A stretch of DNA of 64,000 nucleotides from Pseudomonas sp. MM213. Lineage in GTDB: Bacteria > Pseudomonadota > Gammaproteobacteria > Pseudomonadales > Pseudomonadaceae. The DNA lies in the NCBI RefSeq assembly GCF_020423045.1, contig NZ_CP081943.1, positions 5,084,001-5,148,000 of the forward strand. The letters are read 5' to 3'. The notes beneath the pieces are model-generated. The model saw only the letters and a program-made list of their open reading frames with translations, made no database searches and had not been told where the DNA came from. Every line of letters begins with the position of its first letter. Positions within the stretch are counted from its first letter, which is position 1. A program made the translations under genes and the position numbers. Positions 49,895 through 60,599 of the stretch are shown piece by piece.

Positions 49895-51520
49895 TCAGAG
49901 GCTGAACCGTCCAACCATTGTGTTCAGGTCCACTGCCAGTCGCGACAGCTCGTTGCTCGCCGCGCTGGTCTGATTGGCGCCGGTGGCGGATTGCACCGAC
50001 AGATCACGAATGTTCACCAGGTTACGATCCACTTCACGGGCCACTTGGGCCTGTTCTTCGGCCGCGCTGGCGATCACCAGGTTGCGTTCGTTGATTTCGA
50101 CGATGGCGCTGTTGATTGTGTCCAGCGACATCCCTGCGCCGCGAGCGATGTTCAAGGTCGACTCGGCGCGCTCGGTGCTGTTACGCATCGAATCCACCGC
50201 GTGCTCGGTGCCGGTCTGAATGCTGCCGATCATGCGTTCGATTTCGCTGGTCGATTGCTGAGTGCGGTGCGCCAGTGCACGCACTTCGTCCGCCACCACC
50301 GCAAAACCGCGCCCGGCTTCACCGGCGCGGGCCGCTTCGATGGCGGCGTTCAAGGCCAGCAGGTTGGTCTGGTCCGCCAGGCCACGGATCACATCCAGTA
50401 CCTTGCCGATGTCGCGGGATTCATTGGCCAGATCACCGATCAGCGTCGCGGTGCTCTGCACATCGGCGCTCATGCGTTCGATGGCGCTGACGGTTTCCTG
50501 CACCAGATCACGACCGTCACCGGCCGACGTGGTGGCGTTTTTCGACGCTTGCGAGGTGCTCACCGCGTTGCGCGCGACTTCTTCCACGGCGCTGGTCATT
50601 TCATTGACGGCGGTGGCGGCCTGTTCGATCTCGTTGTTCTGTTGGGTCAGGCCACGGGCGCTTTCGTCGGTGACACTGTTGAGCTCTTCAGCGGCGGAGG
50701 CCAGTTGCGTGGCCGAGCCGGAAATCCGCTGCAGGGTGTCGCGCAGCTTGTCTTGCATCTTCGACATGGCCAGCAGCAAACGGCCGGCTTCGTCTTCGCC
50801 ATCAACGGTGATCGGGCGAGTCAGGTTGCCTTCGGCGATTTGTTCGGCAGCGCTCAAGGCATTGGCGATTGGCTTGGTGATGCTGTTGGTCAGCAGCCAG
50901 GCAAACAGCACGGTCAGGCCGGTGGCGATGACCAGCAAGGTGATCACCAGATTGAAAGCCGAATCGTATTGATCGGCAGCGCGCTGATTGGTGTCGACGG
51001 TCTGCTGGGTGTTGATCTCCAGCAAGCGATTGAGCACTGCGTTGACCGCTTCGGAGTTGGTCAGCAGATCGGTGTTGAGCAAGGTGCGCAGTTCATCGAC
51101 CTGATTGTTGCGCGACAGGGTTTTCATCCGGTCTTCGATCTGGCGGTACTGCCCCAGCAACTGCACGTATTGATCGTAGGCTGCACGTTCCTGCGGGCTG
51201 GCGATCAGTTTTTCGTAGGTGGCTTGAGCCGCACGAATCTGTTGGTTGCGCGTGTCCAGCAGCTCCATGGTCTTCTGCTGAACGTCCGGCTCGCGGTTCA
51301 CCAGCAAACGGTAGGACAGCACCCGCAGGCGCAAGGTGAGTTGAGTGAACTCGTCGAGGCTTTTGATACTTGGCACGCTGCTCAAGGTGATCTCCTCGGC
51401 AGCACCGCGAATCTTGCTCATCTGGTTCAAGGCAAACACTCCCAGAACCAGCATCAGACCGCCAATCAGGGCGAAACCGAGGAACGCCCGCGGAGCGATA
51501 TTCATATTACGAAGGGACAT
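49895..51520 (-). CDS. Methyl-accepting chemotaxis protein (four-helix-bundle sensor)
   Basis: The 541-residue chemoreceptor starts [21 protein letters not shown]. It has a first membrane helix (about residues 13-30), a helical periplasmic ligand domain of the 4HB type (to about 190), a second helix ([20 protein letters not shown]) and a HAMP domain. The signalling hairpin with [32 protein letters not shown] sits around residues 360-400. It signals to CheA/CheW. The ligand cannot be read. The longer frame from 51586 lacks a ribosome site. Confidence 0.93.
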   Translation of the reverse strand: MSLRNMNIAPRAFLGFALIGGLMLVLGVFALNQMSKIRGAAEEITLSSVPSIKSLDEFTQLTLRLRVLSYRLLVNREPDVQQKTMELLDTRNQQIRAAQATYEKLIASPQERAAYDQYVQLLGQYRQIEDRMKTLSRNNQVDELRTLLNTDLLTNSEAVNAVLNRLLEINTQQTVDTNQRAADQYDSAFNLVITLLVIATGLTVLFAWLLTNSITKPIANALSAAEQIAEGNLTRPITVDGEDEAGRLLLAMSKMQDKLRDTLQRISGSATQLASAAEELNSVTDESARGLTQQNNEIEQAATAVNEMTSAVEEVARNAVSTSQASKNATTSAGDGRDLVQETVSAIERMSADVQSTATLIGDLANESRDIGKVLDVIRGLADQTNLLALNAAIEAARAGEAGRGFAVVADEVRALAHRTQQSTSEIERMIGSIQTGTEHAVDSMRNSTERAESTLNIARGAGMSLDTINSAIVEINERNLVIASAAEEQAQVAREVDRNLVNIRDLSVQSATGANQTSAASNELSRLAVDLNTMVGRFSL

Positions 51521-51637
51521 GGTGTTTACCGAAAAGAGCGCACCTGTGCGGCGCTGAGACTGACGTATGGATGACTTATCGGTCATACGACTAAAGTCTT
51601 GAGGGGCTGCGCGTATTTGTCGCAGCCAGACCGTTTC

Positions 51638-51741
51638 CTGTAGGAGCGAAGCTTGCTCGCGAAGGGCGTCCAGACAACGCGTTCATCCAGGCTGCACGCG
51701 TTATCGTTAACGTCCTTCGCGAGCAAGCTTCGCTCCTACAG
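51638..51741. repeat. REP doublet upstream of the chemoreceptor gene
   Basis: Arms 51638-51665 and 51714-51741 are perfect 28-base inverted complements with core GGAGCGAAGCTTGCTCGCGA, separated by 48 bases. Confidence 0.9.
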
Positions 51742-51909
51742 AAACTATGGCGACGAAGTGCAGGAACCAGATCCGCCAATCACAGTCTTTAAAGTTCGCG
51801 AGGAAGGTCGCCCGCCAGGAAAATCAAGGCCTTGCGCCCCATTAACCCTGGCATCCGTGGTGACTTTTCTTTATCGTACGCGCCCCTTGAAAATGCTTGG
51901 AAAATCAAA

Positions 51910-52119
51910 ATGTTGGAAGCATCCCTAAGCCAATTGGAACAACTGGTCAGCGACCTTGTTCAACAGAACCAGACCCTGAGTGCAGAACTGGCCCAGGCCA
52001 AGGATGAAAACGAAAGCCTGCAACTGAGCCTGATGGAACAGGAAGAGAAACAAGGCGCCACCGCCGCCCGCATCCAGGCCCTGGTTGAACGCGTCAGCGC
52101 CGGCCCGGTCAGCGCATGA
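51910..52119 (+). CDS. ZapB-like coiled-coil protein (TIGR02449-like)
   Basis: The 69-residue protein (MLEASLSQLEQLVSDLVQQN, then AELAQAKDENESLQ) is a short all-helical coiled coil of the TIGR02449/ZapB kind, usually encoded next to zapA. ATG 51910 is chosen over the upstream longer frame because homologues start at this methionine. Its stop overlaps the ATG of the following zapA-like gene, so the products are made together, as for partner proteins at the division site. Confidence 0.82.
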   Translation: MLEASLSQLEQLVSDLVQQNQTLSAELAQAKDENESLQLSLMEQEEKQGATAARIQALVERVSAGPVSA

Positions 52120-52418
52120 GTGTCGGCGCCGCAGGGGTAAAAGTCGTCTCGATCCTGGGGGAGGACTATTCGATCAAGGCGCCGGCCGGGGAAGAGCAAA
52201 CCCTGCTGGACGCCGCATTGATGTTGAAGGCTGCTTTGGCCGACACCAAAAGAAAGTACCCGACGTTGATCGGTGACCGCCTGCTGGTGCTGGCCGCGAT
52301 GAATCTGTGTTCTCAGCAGATCGAAATGAAAAAGCAGCACAAGCTCGAACTAGACCGTTACCAAGAGCAAGTCAGCGCCACGGTTGAAGTGATCTCCAAG
52401 ACGATCAATCAAGCCTGA
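52116..52418 (+). CDS. zapA: ZapA-like cell division protein
   Basis: The 100-residue protein has the ZapA plan: a short beta-alpha head ([30 protein letters not shown]) and a long C-terminal coiled coil ([25 protein letters not shown]). ZapA cross-links FtsZ filaments. The usual Pseudomonas zapA neighbours (pepP, ygfB, the 6S RNA gene and the folate cyclo-ligase gene) are all absent here; only 100 bp separates it from a chemoreceptor gene. It may therefore be a second, paralogous copy. Family assignment is good; housekeeping status is uncertain. Confidence 0.82.
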   Translation: MSVGAAGVKVVSILGEDYSIKAPAGEEQTLLDAALMLKAALADTKRKYPTLIGDRLLVLAAMNLCSQQIEMKKQHKLELDRYQEQVSATVEVISKTINQA

Positions 52419-52518
52419 TCGGCTTTGCGCACAACCAAAGAATAAATTGTCGATTGAGTTGTATACAATCGGCACGGCTGTTGCAGTGTTTCAGCCTCTT
52501 ATTCTTTGGGGGTGCTCC
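52419..52518 (+). promoter_or_regulatory. Promoter region of the second chemoreceptor gene with a TTGTATACAA palindrome
   Basis: The perfect 10-bp palindrome TTGTATACAA at 52459-52468 lies 50 bases before the chemoreceptor ATG. Such TTGTATACAA dyads are typical operators of GntR-family regulators. No regulator gene is adjacent. The ribosome site GGGGGTG is at 52508-52514. Confidence 0.5.
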
Positions 52519-54453
52519 ATGCAGTTCTGGCGTCGCAGTATTCAATGGCAGTTGATCCTCAGTATGGGCACCGCCCTGCTGGTCAGTATTCTGATCGTGG
52601 TTGGCGTTTATACCCTCGTGGTCAACCGTCTCGCCCAGAGCTACCTGGTCGAACAAGCGCTGCCGTCGAGCATCGAAGCGATGCGCAACGACATCGAGCG
52701 CATCCTCGTTCAACCCCTCACCGCCGCCAAGGACATCGCCAGCAACAGCATGGTGCGCGACTGGCTCGCCGGGGGCGAAAACAGTGATCAGACCGCCGCG
52801 TTCGTGCAGTATCTGGAGGGCATCCGCGCCGAACACAAAGCCTTTACCGCGTTAATTGTCGGTACGGCTTCAAACCACTATTTCACTGAAAAAGGCCTGG
52901 ACCGCAGCCTTAGCCGTTCCAATCCCAAAGACGCCTGGTTCTATTCGTTCCTCGACAGCAACCAGCCGCGCACCCTCAATATCGACAACGACACAGCCAC
53001 CGGAGAATTGGCGCTGTTCATCGACCTCAAGGTCGAGCAGGCCGGCAAAGTCGTGGGCGTTGCCGGGCTTGGCCTGAGCATGAAAGAGCTGTCGGAGCTG
53101 ATTCACAACTTCACCTTCGGTGAGCGCGGCAAGGTCTATCTCGTGCGTTCCGACGGTTTGATCCAGGTTCACCCCGAAGCGCAATTCAGTGGCAAGCGCA
53201 CCTTGGTCGAGCAAATCGGTGCGTCGGCCGCGCAGGCAGTCATGGGTCAAAAAGCTGCCAGCAGCAGCTTCGTGCGTGATGGCGAAGACTACCTCGCGTT
53301 GAGCCTGCCGCTGAGGGACTTGGGCTGGACCCTGGTGGCCGAAGTGCCACAGTCGCAGATCTACGCCGAAGCCCGCCGCGCCATGTGGATGAGCAGCGGC
53401 ATTGGCTTGGCGGTGGCATTGGTGTGCCTGTTACTGGTGGTGTTGCTGGCCCGTGGGTTGGTGCGGCCGATTCGTCAGGTAACAGCAGCGTTGGTTGCCA
53501 TCGGTAGCGGTGGTGGAGATTTGACCCACAGGTTAGATTCCAGCCGCGCCGATGAACTGGGTGACCTGGCTCGTGGCTTCAATCGATTCCTCGACAGTCA
53601 GCGCGAGATGATCGGCGAAGTGCTGACCACCAGTGAGCGTTTGCGCACCGCCGTCAGCCAGGTGGCGAAGGTTGTGGACAACACCGCCGAACGCTCCGGG
53701 CGTCAGCAGGAAATGACCGACATGGTTGCCACCGCCGTCCACGAAATGGGCCTGACCGTGCAGGAAATCGCGCAGAACGCCGGTAACGCGGCGGTTGCTT
53801 CGCAGGATGCTCGCGACGAAGCGATGCAGGCGCGGGAAGTGGTCGGTGGGTCGATCCGACATATTGAAAGCATGTCCGATGAAATCGGTGTGGCCGCCAG
53901 TGCGGTGGGCGAACTGGCGGATCAGGTGGCGTCGATCGATCAGGTGTTGGCGGTGATTCGCGGGATTTCCGAACAGACCAACTTGCTGGCGCTTAACGCG
54001 GCCATCGAAGCGGCGCGGGCCGGGGACATGGGGCGCGGGTTTGCCGTCGTGGCAGATGAAGTGCGGACGCTGGCGCGGCGAACTCAAACGTCCACCGATG
54101 AAATTCAGCAAATCATCGGCAGCCTCAAACAAGGCGCGGAGAACGCGGTGTCGTCGATGCACACCGGTCAAGCGGCGACCGGCACCGGTGTCGAATCGAG
54201 CCAGCGCACCGGGACGTCGCTGACCGCGATTACCGGGCAGATCGAGCGCATCAGCGACATGAACCACCAAGTCGCGACCGCGACGGAAGAACAGTCGGCG
54301 GTGACCGAAGAGATCAACCGTAACGTGCAGGGGATTTCCGACCTGGCCCGGGCGACAGCGGGGGAGGTCAGGGCTTGCCGGGAGGATTGCCAGACGTTGC
54401 AGCGGTTGGCGGATGATTTGGCGCGGCAGATGGGTGGGTTCAAGTTGAGTTGA
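52519..54453 (+). CDS. Methyl-accepting chemotaxis protein (Cache-type sensor)
   Basis: The 644-residue chemoreceptor has a first helix ([20 protein letters not shown]), a large periplasmic domain of about 250 residues with Cache-like features ([38 protein letters not shown]), a second helix ([20 protein letters not shown]) and HAMP. The signalling tip has [32 protein letters not shown]. Double-Cache receptors bind small solutes such as amino acids, amines or organic acids. ATG 52519 has GGGGGTG upstream; the TTG-initiated longer frame is rejected. Confidence 0.93.
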   Translation: MQFWRRSIQWQLILSMGTALLVSILIVVGVYTLVVNRLAQSYLVEQALPSSIEAMRNDIERILVQPLTAAKDIASNSMVRDWLAGGENSDQTAAFVQYLEGIRAEHKAFTALIVGTASNHYFTEKGLDRSLSRSNPKDAWFYSFLDSNQPRTLNIDNDTATGELALFIDLKVEQAGKVVGVAGLGLSMKELSELIHNFTFGERGKVYLVRSDGLIQVHPEAQFSGKRTLVEQIGASAAQAVMGQKAASSSFVRDGEDYLALSLPLRDLGWTLVAEVPQSQIYAEARRAMWMSSGIGLAVALVCLLLVVLLARGLVRPIRQVTAALVAIGSGGGDLTHRLDSSRADELGDLARGFNRFLDSQREMIGEVLTTSERLRTAVSQVAKVVDNTAERSGRQQEMTDMVATAVHEMGLTVQEIAQNAGNAAVASQDARDEAMQAREVVGGSIRHIESMSDEIGVAASAVGELADQVASIDQVLAVIRGISEQTNLLALNAAIEAARAGDMGRGFAVVADEVRTLARRTQTSTDEIQQIIGSLKQGAENAVSSMHTGQAATGTGVESSQRTGTSLTAITGQIERISDMNHQVATATEEQSAVTEEINRNVQGISDLARATAGEVRACREDCQTLQRLADDLARQMGGFKLS

Positions 54454-54474
54454 TAGGGCGCCTGTTCGAACGCC

Positions 54475-54555
54475 ATCGCGAGCAGGCTCGCTCCCACATT
54501 TGAACGCGTTGTCTGGTTAAACGCGAACCACTGTAGGAGCGAGCCTGCTCGCGAT
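54475..54555. repeat. REP doublet between a chemoreceptor and an acyl-CoA dehydrogenase gene
   Basis: Arms 54475-54498 and 54531-54555 are inverted complements of the GCGAGCAGGCTCGCTCC class, with one mismatch (CCCACA against TGTAGG). They separate convergent genes. Confidence 0.9.
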
Positions 54556-54584
54556 TGGATTTCAGCAACACTGCATGGCTGTGA

Positions 54585-56387
54585 TCAGAACCACTCATCC
54601 TGCATGTTCAAACACACATCATCCCGCGCCTCAAGAATCGCCAGCTCATGGTGGCAACCCGGCACTTCCCAGGTCAGGAAATACCGCGCCGCCTGCAGCT
54701 TGCCCTTATAGAAGCTCACATCCGCCGCGTTCCCCTTGGCCAACCCTTCCTCGGCGCGAATCGCCTGTTCCAGCCAGCGCCAGCCAATCACTGTGTGCCC
54801 GAACACTTTCAAGTACAGCGCCGAATTCGCCAGGCTGCTGTTGACCTTGCCTTGAGCCAGGTCGGTCAGCAAGCCGAGGGTCACGGTTTGCAGGCGGGCC
54901 ACCAGTTTCTCCAGCGGTTCACGCAGCGCATTCAGCGATTCGTAGGCTTGCGCCCGTTCGGCAGTGTCGGCGATCAGGCGGATCAATTGCTTCAGTCCCG
55001 CACCACCGTTCTGCGCCAGTTTGCGGCCCAGCAAGTCCAGTGACTGAATGCCGTGGGTGCCTTCATGAATCGGGTTCAGACGGTTGTCGCGGTAATACTG
55101 CTCAACCGGGTATTCGCGGGTATAACCGTGACCGCCGAGAATCTGGATCGCCAGTTCGTTGGCCTTCAGGCAAAACTCCGACGGCCAGGATTTGACGATT
55201 GGCGTCAGCAAATCCAGCAGCTCATGCGCCTGTTTGCGCTCGGCTTCGGTCGCAAGCGTCGTGGTGTCATCGAACAGTCGCGCCGCGTACAACCCAAGAT
55301 CGAACGAGCCTTCGACGTAGGCTTTTTGCGTGAGCAACATGCGTTTGACGTCGGCGTGCTGAATGATCGCCACTGGTGCGGTGTTCGGGTCTTTGCTGTC
55401 CGGCACGCGGCCTTGCGGACGCTCGCGGGCGTACTCCAGCGAGTAGAGATAACCGGCGTAACCGAGCATCACCGCGCCCATGCCGACGCCGATTCGCGCT
55501 TCGTTCATCATCTGGAACATGTAGCTCAAACCGTGGTGCGGCTTGCCCACCAGATAACCGACGCACTCACCGTTATCACCGAAGTTCAGCGCGGTGGACG
55601 TCGTGCCGCGCCAGCCCATCTTGTGGAACAACCCGGCCAGCAACACGTCGTTGCGCTTGCCCAGGCTGCCGTCATCGTTGACCAGGAACTTGGGCACGAT
55701 AAACAGCGAAATGCCTTTCACCCCGGCCGGTGCGTCCGGCAGTTTGGCCAGCACCATGTGCACGATGTTTTCCGACAACGGGTGATCGCCGCCGGAGATG
55801 AAGATCTTGTTGCCCTTGAGTCGATAGGTGCCGTCAGAAGCAGGCTCGGCGCGGGTACGAATATCCGACAACGACGAACCTGCGTGCGGCTCGGTCAGGG
55901 CCATGGTGCCGAAGAAACGGCCGTCGATCATCGGTTGCAGGAAGCGCTGTTTCTGTTCCTCGGTGCCGAAGCTTTCGATCAGGTTCGCCGCGCCCATGGT
56001 CAGGAACGGGTATGAAGTCGAGGCCGCGTTGGCTGACTGGAAGTGTGCGAAACACGCCTGGGACAGCAGTGTAGGAAGTTGCATGCCACCGGCGTCGAAA
56101 CTGCGCGCAGCGTTGAGGAAGCCGGCTTCGAGGAAGGCATCCACCGCTGGTTTCACTTCCGGAATCAGAATCGCCTGACCGTTCTCGTAGCGAGGCTCGT
56201 TCTCGTCGCCCTTGCGGTTGTGCGGGGCGAAAAACTTCTCGGCAATGCTGCGAGCGGTGCCGATGGCGGCGTCGAAGGTCTCGCGATTGTGCTCGGCGAA
56301 ACGCTCTCGCTGGGTCAGGCCTTCGGCGTCGAGGACTTCATACAGCTCGAAAGCCAGATTGCGGGAACTGAGCAACGTCTCGGACAT
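54585..56387 (-). CDS. Acyl-CoA dehydrogenase, large DmdC-like type
   Basis: The 600-residue flavoenzyme has the family motifs GTMALTEPHAGSSLSDI (FAD contact), EARIGVGMGAVMLGYAG, QILGGHGYTREYPVEQYYRD and NPIHEGTHGIQS, where the Glu is the expected catalytic base. It carries the longer C-terminal domain of the AidB/DmdC-like subgroup (about 600 residues instead of 380). It probably oxidises a medium- or branched-chain acyl-CoA or a methylthio-acyl-CoA; substrate not deducible. Start: ATG 56387 after AAAAAAGGTAGGCCGCC, with GGTAGG as ribosome site. Confidence 0.92.
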   Translation of the reverse strand: MSETLLSSRNLAFELYEVLDAEGLTQRERFAEHNRETFDAAIGTARSIAEKFFAPHNRKGDENEPRYENGQAILIPEVKPAVDAFLEAGFLNAARSFDAGGMQLPTLLSQACFAHFQSANAASTSYPFLTMGAANLIESFGTEEQKQRFLQPMIDGRFFGTMALTEPHAGSSLSDIRTRAEPASDGTYRLKGNKIFISGGDHPLSENIVHMVLAKLPDAPAGVKGISLFIVPKFLVNDDGSLGKRNDVLLAGLFHKMGWRGTTSTALNFGDNGECVGYLVGKPHHGLSYMFQMMNEARIGVGMGAVMLGYAGYLYSLEYARERPQGRVPDSKDPNTAPVAIIQHADVKRMLLTQKAYVEGSFDLGLYAARLFDDTTTLATEAERKQAHELLDLLTPIVKSWPSEFCLKANELAIQILGGHGYTREYPVEQYYRDNRLNPIHEGTHGIQSLDLLGRKLAQNGGAGLKQLIRLIADTAERAQAYESLNALREPLEKLVARLQTVTLGLLTDLAQGKVNSSLANSALYLKVFGHTVIGWRWLEQAIRAEEGLAKGNAADVSFYKGKLQAARYFLTWEVPGCHHELAILEARDDVCLNMQDEWF

Positions 56388-56506
56388 GGCGGCCTACCTT
56401 TTTTTGGAGTGGACCGAGTCTAGGCGTGGGGATAGAGGCTGAACAGGATGATTGATGAGCGTGATGGTAGGGCAGAGCGACGACTTAACAGGCACCACAA
56501 AACAAA

Positions 56507-56596
56507 TGTGGGAGCGAGCCTGCTCGCGATAGCGGTGTTTCATCCAATTCATGTGTCGGATGACACACCGCTATCGCGAGCAGGTTCGCTCCCACA
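56507..56596. repeat. REP doublet between putA and the acyl-CoA dehydrogenase gene
   Basis: Arms 56507-56537 and 56566-56596 are 31-base inverted complements with one mismatch (GCGAGCCTGCTCGCGATAGC core), 28 bases apart. The arms extend further than in the other copies. Confidence 0.9.
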
Positions 56597-56645
56597 GGGG
56601 GTATTGCGTACCGGGCGGCTATTGCGGCAGCCCGGCTTATCGGTT

Positions 56646-59600
56646 TTAGCCGATGGTCATCAAGCTCGCATTACCACCCGCCGCAGCGGTGTTAACGCTC
56701 AACGCTCGCTCGATCACCAGGCGCTCCAACGCAATGTTGGTCTCGCCCAGCGACAACCCATGAACCCCGACAATCGCCCCGGCGCGCTTGGCCACTTGCT
56801 GGCAAACCGCACGCAGCTGATCGGAATGGCCGTGATGCAGAACCGCATCAAACACCACTTCGTCCTTGTTCCAGTCGGCAACCAGCTTGATGCGCGCCTG
56901 AACTTCCTTCGGCAGGCGTGCGAACAAGGCTTTGGTCAGGTCAGCTTCCGGCCATACCGCTGAGCCACCGACGGCCAATACCGCCGCCAGTTGCGTCAGC
57001 AAATCGCCTTCAGCTTCGGCCAGGGACAGCACGTGCTCTCGCGGCAGAATGGCGTAGCTGTTGCGCTCGCCGGTCGGGCCCGCCAGCACACGGGTGATGC
57101 CGCTTTGCGATTGGGCCGCGAACTGCACGCACAAGGCGCTCAGGTCGGCAAACTTGTTGCTGTCGGCCCAGGTTTGCAGGGCGGTCAGCGGTTTGCTCAT
57201 GGCATCACGCAGACGAACATCCGGTGCAGTGGCTGCGTCGCCACGAGCGAAGGATTGTTCGATTGCATCGGCAGGACGCGTCGACAGCAGGCGGTACAGG
57301 TACAACGGACCACCGGCTTTCGGGCCAGTACCCGACAGGCCTTCGCCACCAAACGGTTGCACGCCAACCACCGCACCGACGATGTTACGGTTCACGTAGA
57401 CGTTACCGGCATTGACGTTGTCGATCACCTTGGCGATGGTCTCGTCGATGCGCGTATGCACGCCCAGCGTCAGGCCGTAGCCGGAAGCGTTGATCTGACC
57501 GATCAGCTGGTCGATGTCTTTGCGTTTGTAGCGCACCACGTGCAGCACCGGGCCGAAGATTTCGCGTTGCAGCTCATCGAAGCTTTCCAGCTCGATCAGC
57601 GTCGGCATCACGAAGGTGCCGCGTTTGACTTCTTCGCTGTTGGCGATGGCCACCTGGTACACGTTGCGACCTTTTTCGCGCATGGCCTGGATGTGCTTCT
57701 CGATGCCCGCCTTGGCTTCGGCGTCGATCACCGGGCCGATGTCCACGGACAGGCGCTCAGGGTTGCCGAGACGGCATTCAGCCATGGCGCCCTTGAGCAT
57801 TTCGATGACACGGTCAGCGGAATCTTCCTGCAAGCAAAGTACACGCAGAGCCGAGCAACGTTGACCGGCGCTGTCGAAGGCCGACGACACCACGTCGATC
57901 ACGACTTGTTCGGTCAGTGCCGAGGAGTCGACGATCATCGCGTTCTGGCCGCCGGTTTCGGCGATCAACGGAATCGGACGGCCCTGTGCATCCAGGCGGC
58001 CAGCGACGTTGCGTTGCAGCAAACGAGCGACTTCGGTGGAACCAGTGAACATCACGCCTTTGACCCGATCGTCACCGACCAGACGGGCACCCACGGTTTC
58101 GCCACGGCCCGGCAGCAGTTGCAGCACGCCTTCCGGAATCCCGGCTTCGAGCATCAGGCGCACGGCCTGGGCAGCGACCAGCGGGGTTTGTTCCGCAGGC
58201 TTGGCCAGTACCGGGTTACCGGCGGCCAATGCAGCGGCAACCTGACCGCTGAAGATTGCCAGCGGGAAGTTCCACGGGCTGATGCACACCACCGGGCCCA
58301 ATGGGCGGTGGGCGTCGTTGGTGAAATCGTTGCGAGCCTGCACCGCGTAATAACGCAGGAAGTCCACGGCCTCACGCACTTCGGCGATGGCGTTGGCGAA
58401 GGTCTTGCCGGCTTCGCGAGCCAGCAGGCCCATCAGCGGCTGGATCTCGCCTTCCATCAAATCGGCGGCACGTTCCAGAATCGCAGCACGTTCGGCCGGC
58501 GGGGTGGCCTGCCAGATCGGCGCTGCGTTCAGGGCGCACTGGATCGCGTTGTCGACGTCTTCGACATTTGCTTCCTGTACGTGACCGACCACGTCACGCA
58601 AATCGGACGGGTTCAGAACAGGCGCAGGGGTTTCGCTGCTGGAGACGCAGCCGAGCATCGGCGCGGCTTTCCAGTGGTTGTGAGCAGTGGCCAGCAGAGC
58701 GCACGACAGCGAAGCCAGGCGATGTTCGTTGGCCATGTCGATGCCGCTGGAGTTGGCGCGCTCGGCACCATAAAGATCACGCGGCAGCGGGATACGCGGG
58801 TGCGGCAGGCCGAAGCCGCCTTCCAGCGTCGCCATCTGCTCGATGCTGGCCACTGGATCGGCCACCAGCTCCTGAATCGAAATGGACTGGTCGGCGATAC
58901 GGTTCACGAACGAGGTGTTCGCGCCGTTTTCCAGCAGACGACGTACCAGGTACGCCAGCAGCGTTTCGTGAGTCCCGACCGGTGCGTACACGCGGCATGG
59001 ACGGTTCAGCTTGCCTTCGGAAACTTTACCTACAACCTGTTCGTACAGCGGTTCGCCCATGCCGTGCAGGCACTGGAACTCGTACTGGCCCGGGTAATAG
59101 TTCTGACCGGCGATGTGGTAAATGGCCGACAGAGTGTGGGCGTTGTGTGTGGCGAATTGCGGGTAGATGACTTCCGGCACCGACAACAATTTGCGGGCGC
59201 AAGCGATGTAGGAAACGTCGGTGTACACCTTGCGGGTGTAGACCGGATAGCCTTCCAGGCCTTCGACCTGGGCGCGCTTGATTTCGCTGTCCCAGTACGC
59301 GCCTTTCACCAGGCGGATCATCAGGCGATGACGGCTGCGGCGAGCCAGGTCGATCACGTAATCGATCACGTACGGGCAACGCTTCTGATACGCCTGGATC
59401 ACGAAACCGATGCCGTTCCAGCCGGTCAGTTGCGGCTCAAAGCACAGGCGCTCCAGCAGATCCAGCGACAGCTCAAGGCGGTCGGCTTCTTCGGCGTCGA
59501 TGTTCAGGCCGATGTCGTATTGCTTGGCCAGCAGGGTCAGCGACAACAGGCGCGGGTACAACTCGTCCATCACACGCTCGTACTGCGCACGGCTGTAACG

Positions 59601-60599
59601 CGGGTGCAGTGCCGACAGCTTGATGGAAATGCCCGGGCCTTCATAAATCCCACGACCGTGGGACGCTTTGCCGATCGAGTGGATGGCTTGTTCGTACGAC
59701 GCGAGGTACTTCTGCGCGTCGTGCTCGGTGAGGGCGGCTTCACCGAGCATGTCGTAGGAATAGCGGAAACCCTTGGCTTCGAACTTGCTCGCGTTGGCCA
59801 GGGCTTCGGCGATGGTTTCGCCGGTGACGAACTGCTCGCCCATCAGGCGCATGGCCATGTCGACGCCCTTGCGGATCATCGGCTCGCCGCTCTTGCCGAT
59901 GATGCGGCTCAGCGACGAAGTCAAACCCGCTTCATTATGGGTGGCGACCAGTTTGCCGGTCAGCAGCAAGCCCCAGGTGGCGGCGTTGACGAACAGCGAC
60001 GGGCTGTTGCCCAAGTGCGGCTGCCAGTTACCGGTGCTGATTTTGTCGCGGATCAGTGCGTCACGAGTGCCCTTGTCCGGGATGCGCAACAGCGCTTCGG
60101 CCAGGCACATCAGTGCCACGCCTTCCTGGGACGACAGGGAAAATTCCTGCAACAGGCCCTGAACAATTCCGGCACGGCCACCGGCGCTCTTCTGATTGCG
60201 CAGTTTCTCGGCAATCGAGGCAGCCAACTTGTTGGTGGCGTCAGCCATGGCAACCGGCAGGCGCGCCTGTTCGATCAGCATCGGCACCACTTCCGGCTCA
60301 GGGCGACGGTAAGCAGCGGTAATGGCGGCGCGCAGCACCGATTGCGGCAAGATGCTTTCGGCGAACTCAAGGAAGCACTGGTGCGCGTGGTCGACGTGGA
60401 CGTCGCCACTGTCGTCAGCTTCTTTGGCCGTCAGGCCGTTGAGCTCGGTCAGGGTTGCACCACCCTCGAGTTTTTCCAGGTAATTGAAAATTGCCTGCTT
60501 GATCAGCCAGTGCGGCGTGCGATCAATCGAAGTCGCGGCGGCCTTGAGGCGCTCGCGGGTCGGGTCGTCAAGTTTGACCCCAAGGGTGGTGGTAGCCAT
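56646..60599 (-). CDS. putA: Trifunctional proline utilisation protein PutA
   Basis: The 1317-residue protein has three parts. Residues 1-47 form a ribbon-helix-helix DNA-binding domain (TTTLGVKLDDPTRERLKAAA). The proline dehydrogenase barrel lies around residues 220-560 (LVKGAYWDSEIKRAQ, ATHNAHT). The P5C dehydrogenase domain follows with PWNFPLAIF, IAETGGQNAMIVD and the catalytic cysteine in AGQRCSALRVL. It oxidises proline to glutamate at the membrane and represses the put genes when proline is absent. ATG 60599 has GAGGA upstream and places the RHH at the N-terminus; twelve extra codons are rejected. Divergent from putP. Confidence 0.97.
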   Translation of the reverse strand: MATTTLGVKLDDPTRERLKAAATSIDRTPHWLIKQAIFNYLEKLEGGATLTELNGLTAKEADDSGDVHVDHAHQCFLEFAESILPQSVLRAAITAAYRRPEPEVVPMLIEQARLPVAMADATNKLAASIAEKLRNQKSAGGRAGIVQGLLQEFSLSSQEGVALMCLAEALLRIPDKGTRDALIRDKISTGNWQPHLGNSPSLFVNAATWGLLLTGKLVATHNEAGLTSSLSRIIGKSGEPMIRKGVDMAMRLMGEQFVTGETIAEALANASKFEAKGFRYSYDMLGEAALTEHDAQKYLASYEQAIHSIGKASHGRGIYEGPGISIKLSALHPRYSRAQYERVMDELYPRLLSLTLLAKQYDIGLNIDAEEADRLELSLDLLERLCFEPQLTGWNGIGFVIQAYQKRCPYVIDYVIDLARRSRHRLMIRLVKGAYWDSEIKRAQVEGLEGYPVYTRKVYTDVSYIACARKLLSVPEVIYPQFATHNAHTLSAIYHIAGQNYYPGQYEFQCLHGMGEPLYEQVVGKVSEGKLNRPCRVYAPVGTHETLLAYLVRRLLENGANTSFVNRIADQSISIQELVADPVASIEQMATLEGGFGLPHPRIPLPRDLYGAERANSSGIDMANEHRLASLSCALLATAHNHWKAAPMLGCVSSSETPAPVLNPSDLRDVVGHVQEANVEDVDNAIQCALNAAPIWQATPPAERAAILERAADLMEGEIQPLMGLLAREAGKTFANAIAEVREAVDFLRYYAVQARNDFTNDAHRPLGPVVCISPWNFPLAIFSGQVAAALAAGNPVLAKPAEQTPLVAAQAVRLMLEAGIPEGVLQLLPGRGETVGARLVGDDRVKGVMFTGSTEVARLLQRNVAGRLDAQGRPIPLIAETGGQNAMIVDSSALTEQVVIDVVSSAFDSAGQRCSALRVLCLQEDSADRVIEMLKGAMAECRLGNPERLSVDIGPVIDAEAKAGIEKHIQAMREKGRNVYQVAIANSEEVKRGTFVMPTLIELESFDELQREIFGPVLHVVRYKRKDIDQLIGQINASGYGLTLGVHTRIDETIAKVIDNVNAGNVYVNRNIVGAVVGVQPFGGEGLSGTGPKAGGPLYLYRLLSTRPADAIEQSFARGDAATAPDVRLRDAMSKPLTALQTWADSNKFADLSALCVQFAAQSQSGITRVLAGPTGERNSYAILPREHVLSLAEAEGDLLTQLAAVLAVGGSAVWPEADLTKALFARLPKEVQARIKLVADWNKDEVVFDAVLHHGHSDQLRAVCQQVAKRAGAIVGVHGLSLGETNIALERLVIERALSVNTAAAGGNASLMTIG

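Noticed and set aside
51653..51928. 91-codon frame starting in a REP arm before the ZapB-like gene
   Set aside because: Begins inside the REP and overlaps the real start in another frame; no support.
52419..52518. 6S RNA gene expected after zapA
   Set aside because: Only 100 bp is available and no long imperfect hairpin of the 6S type is present.
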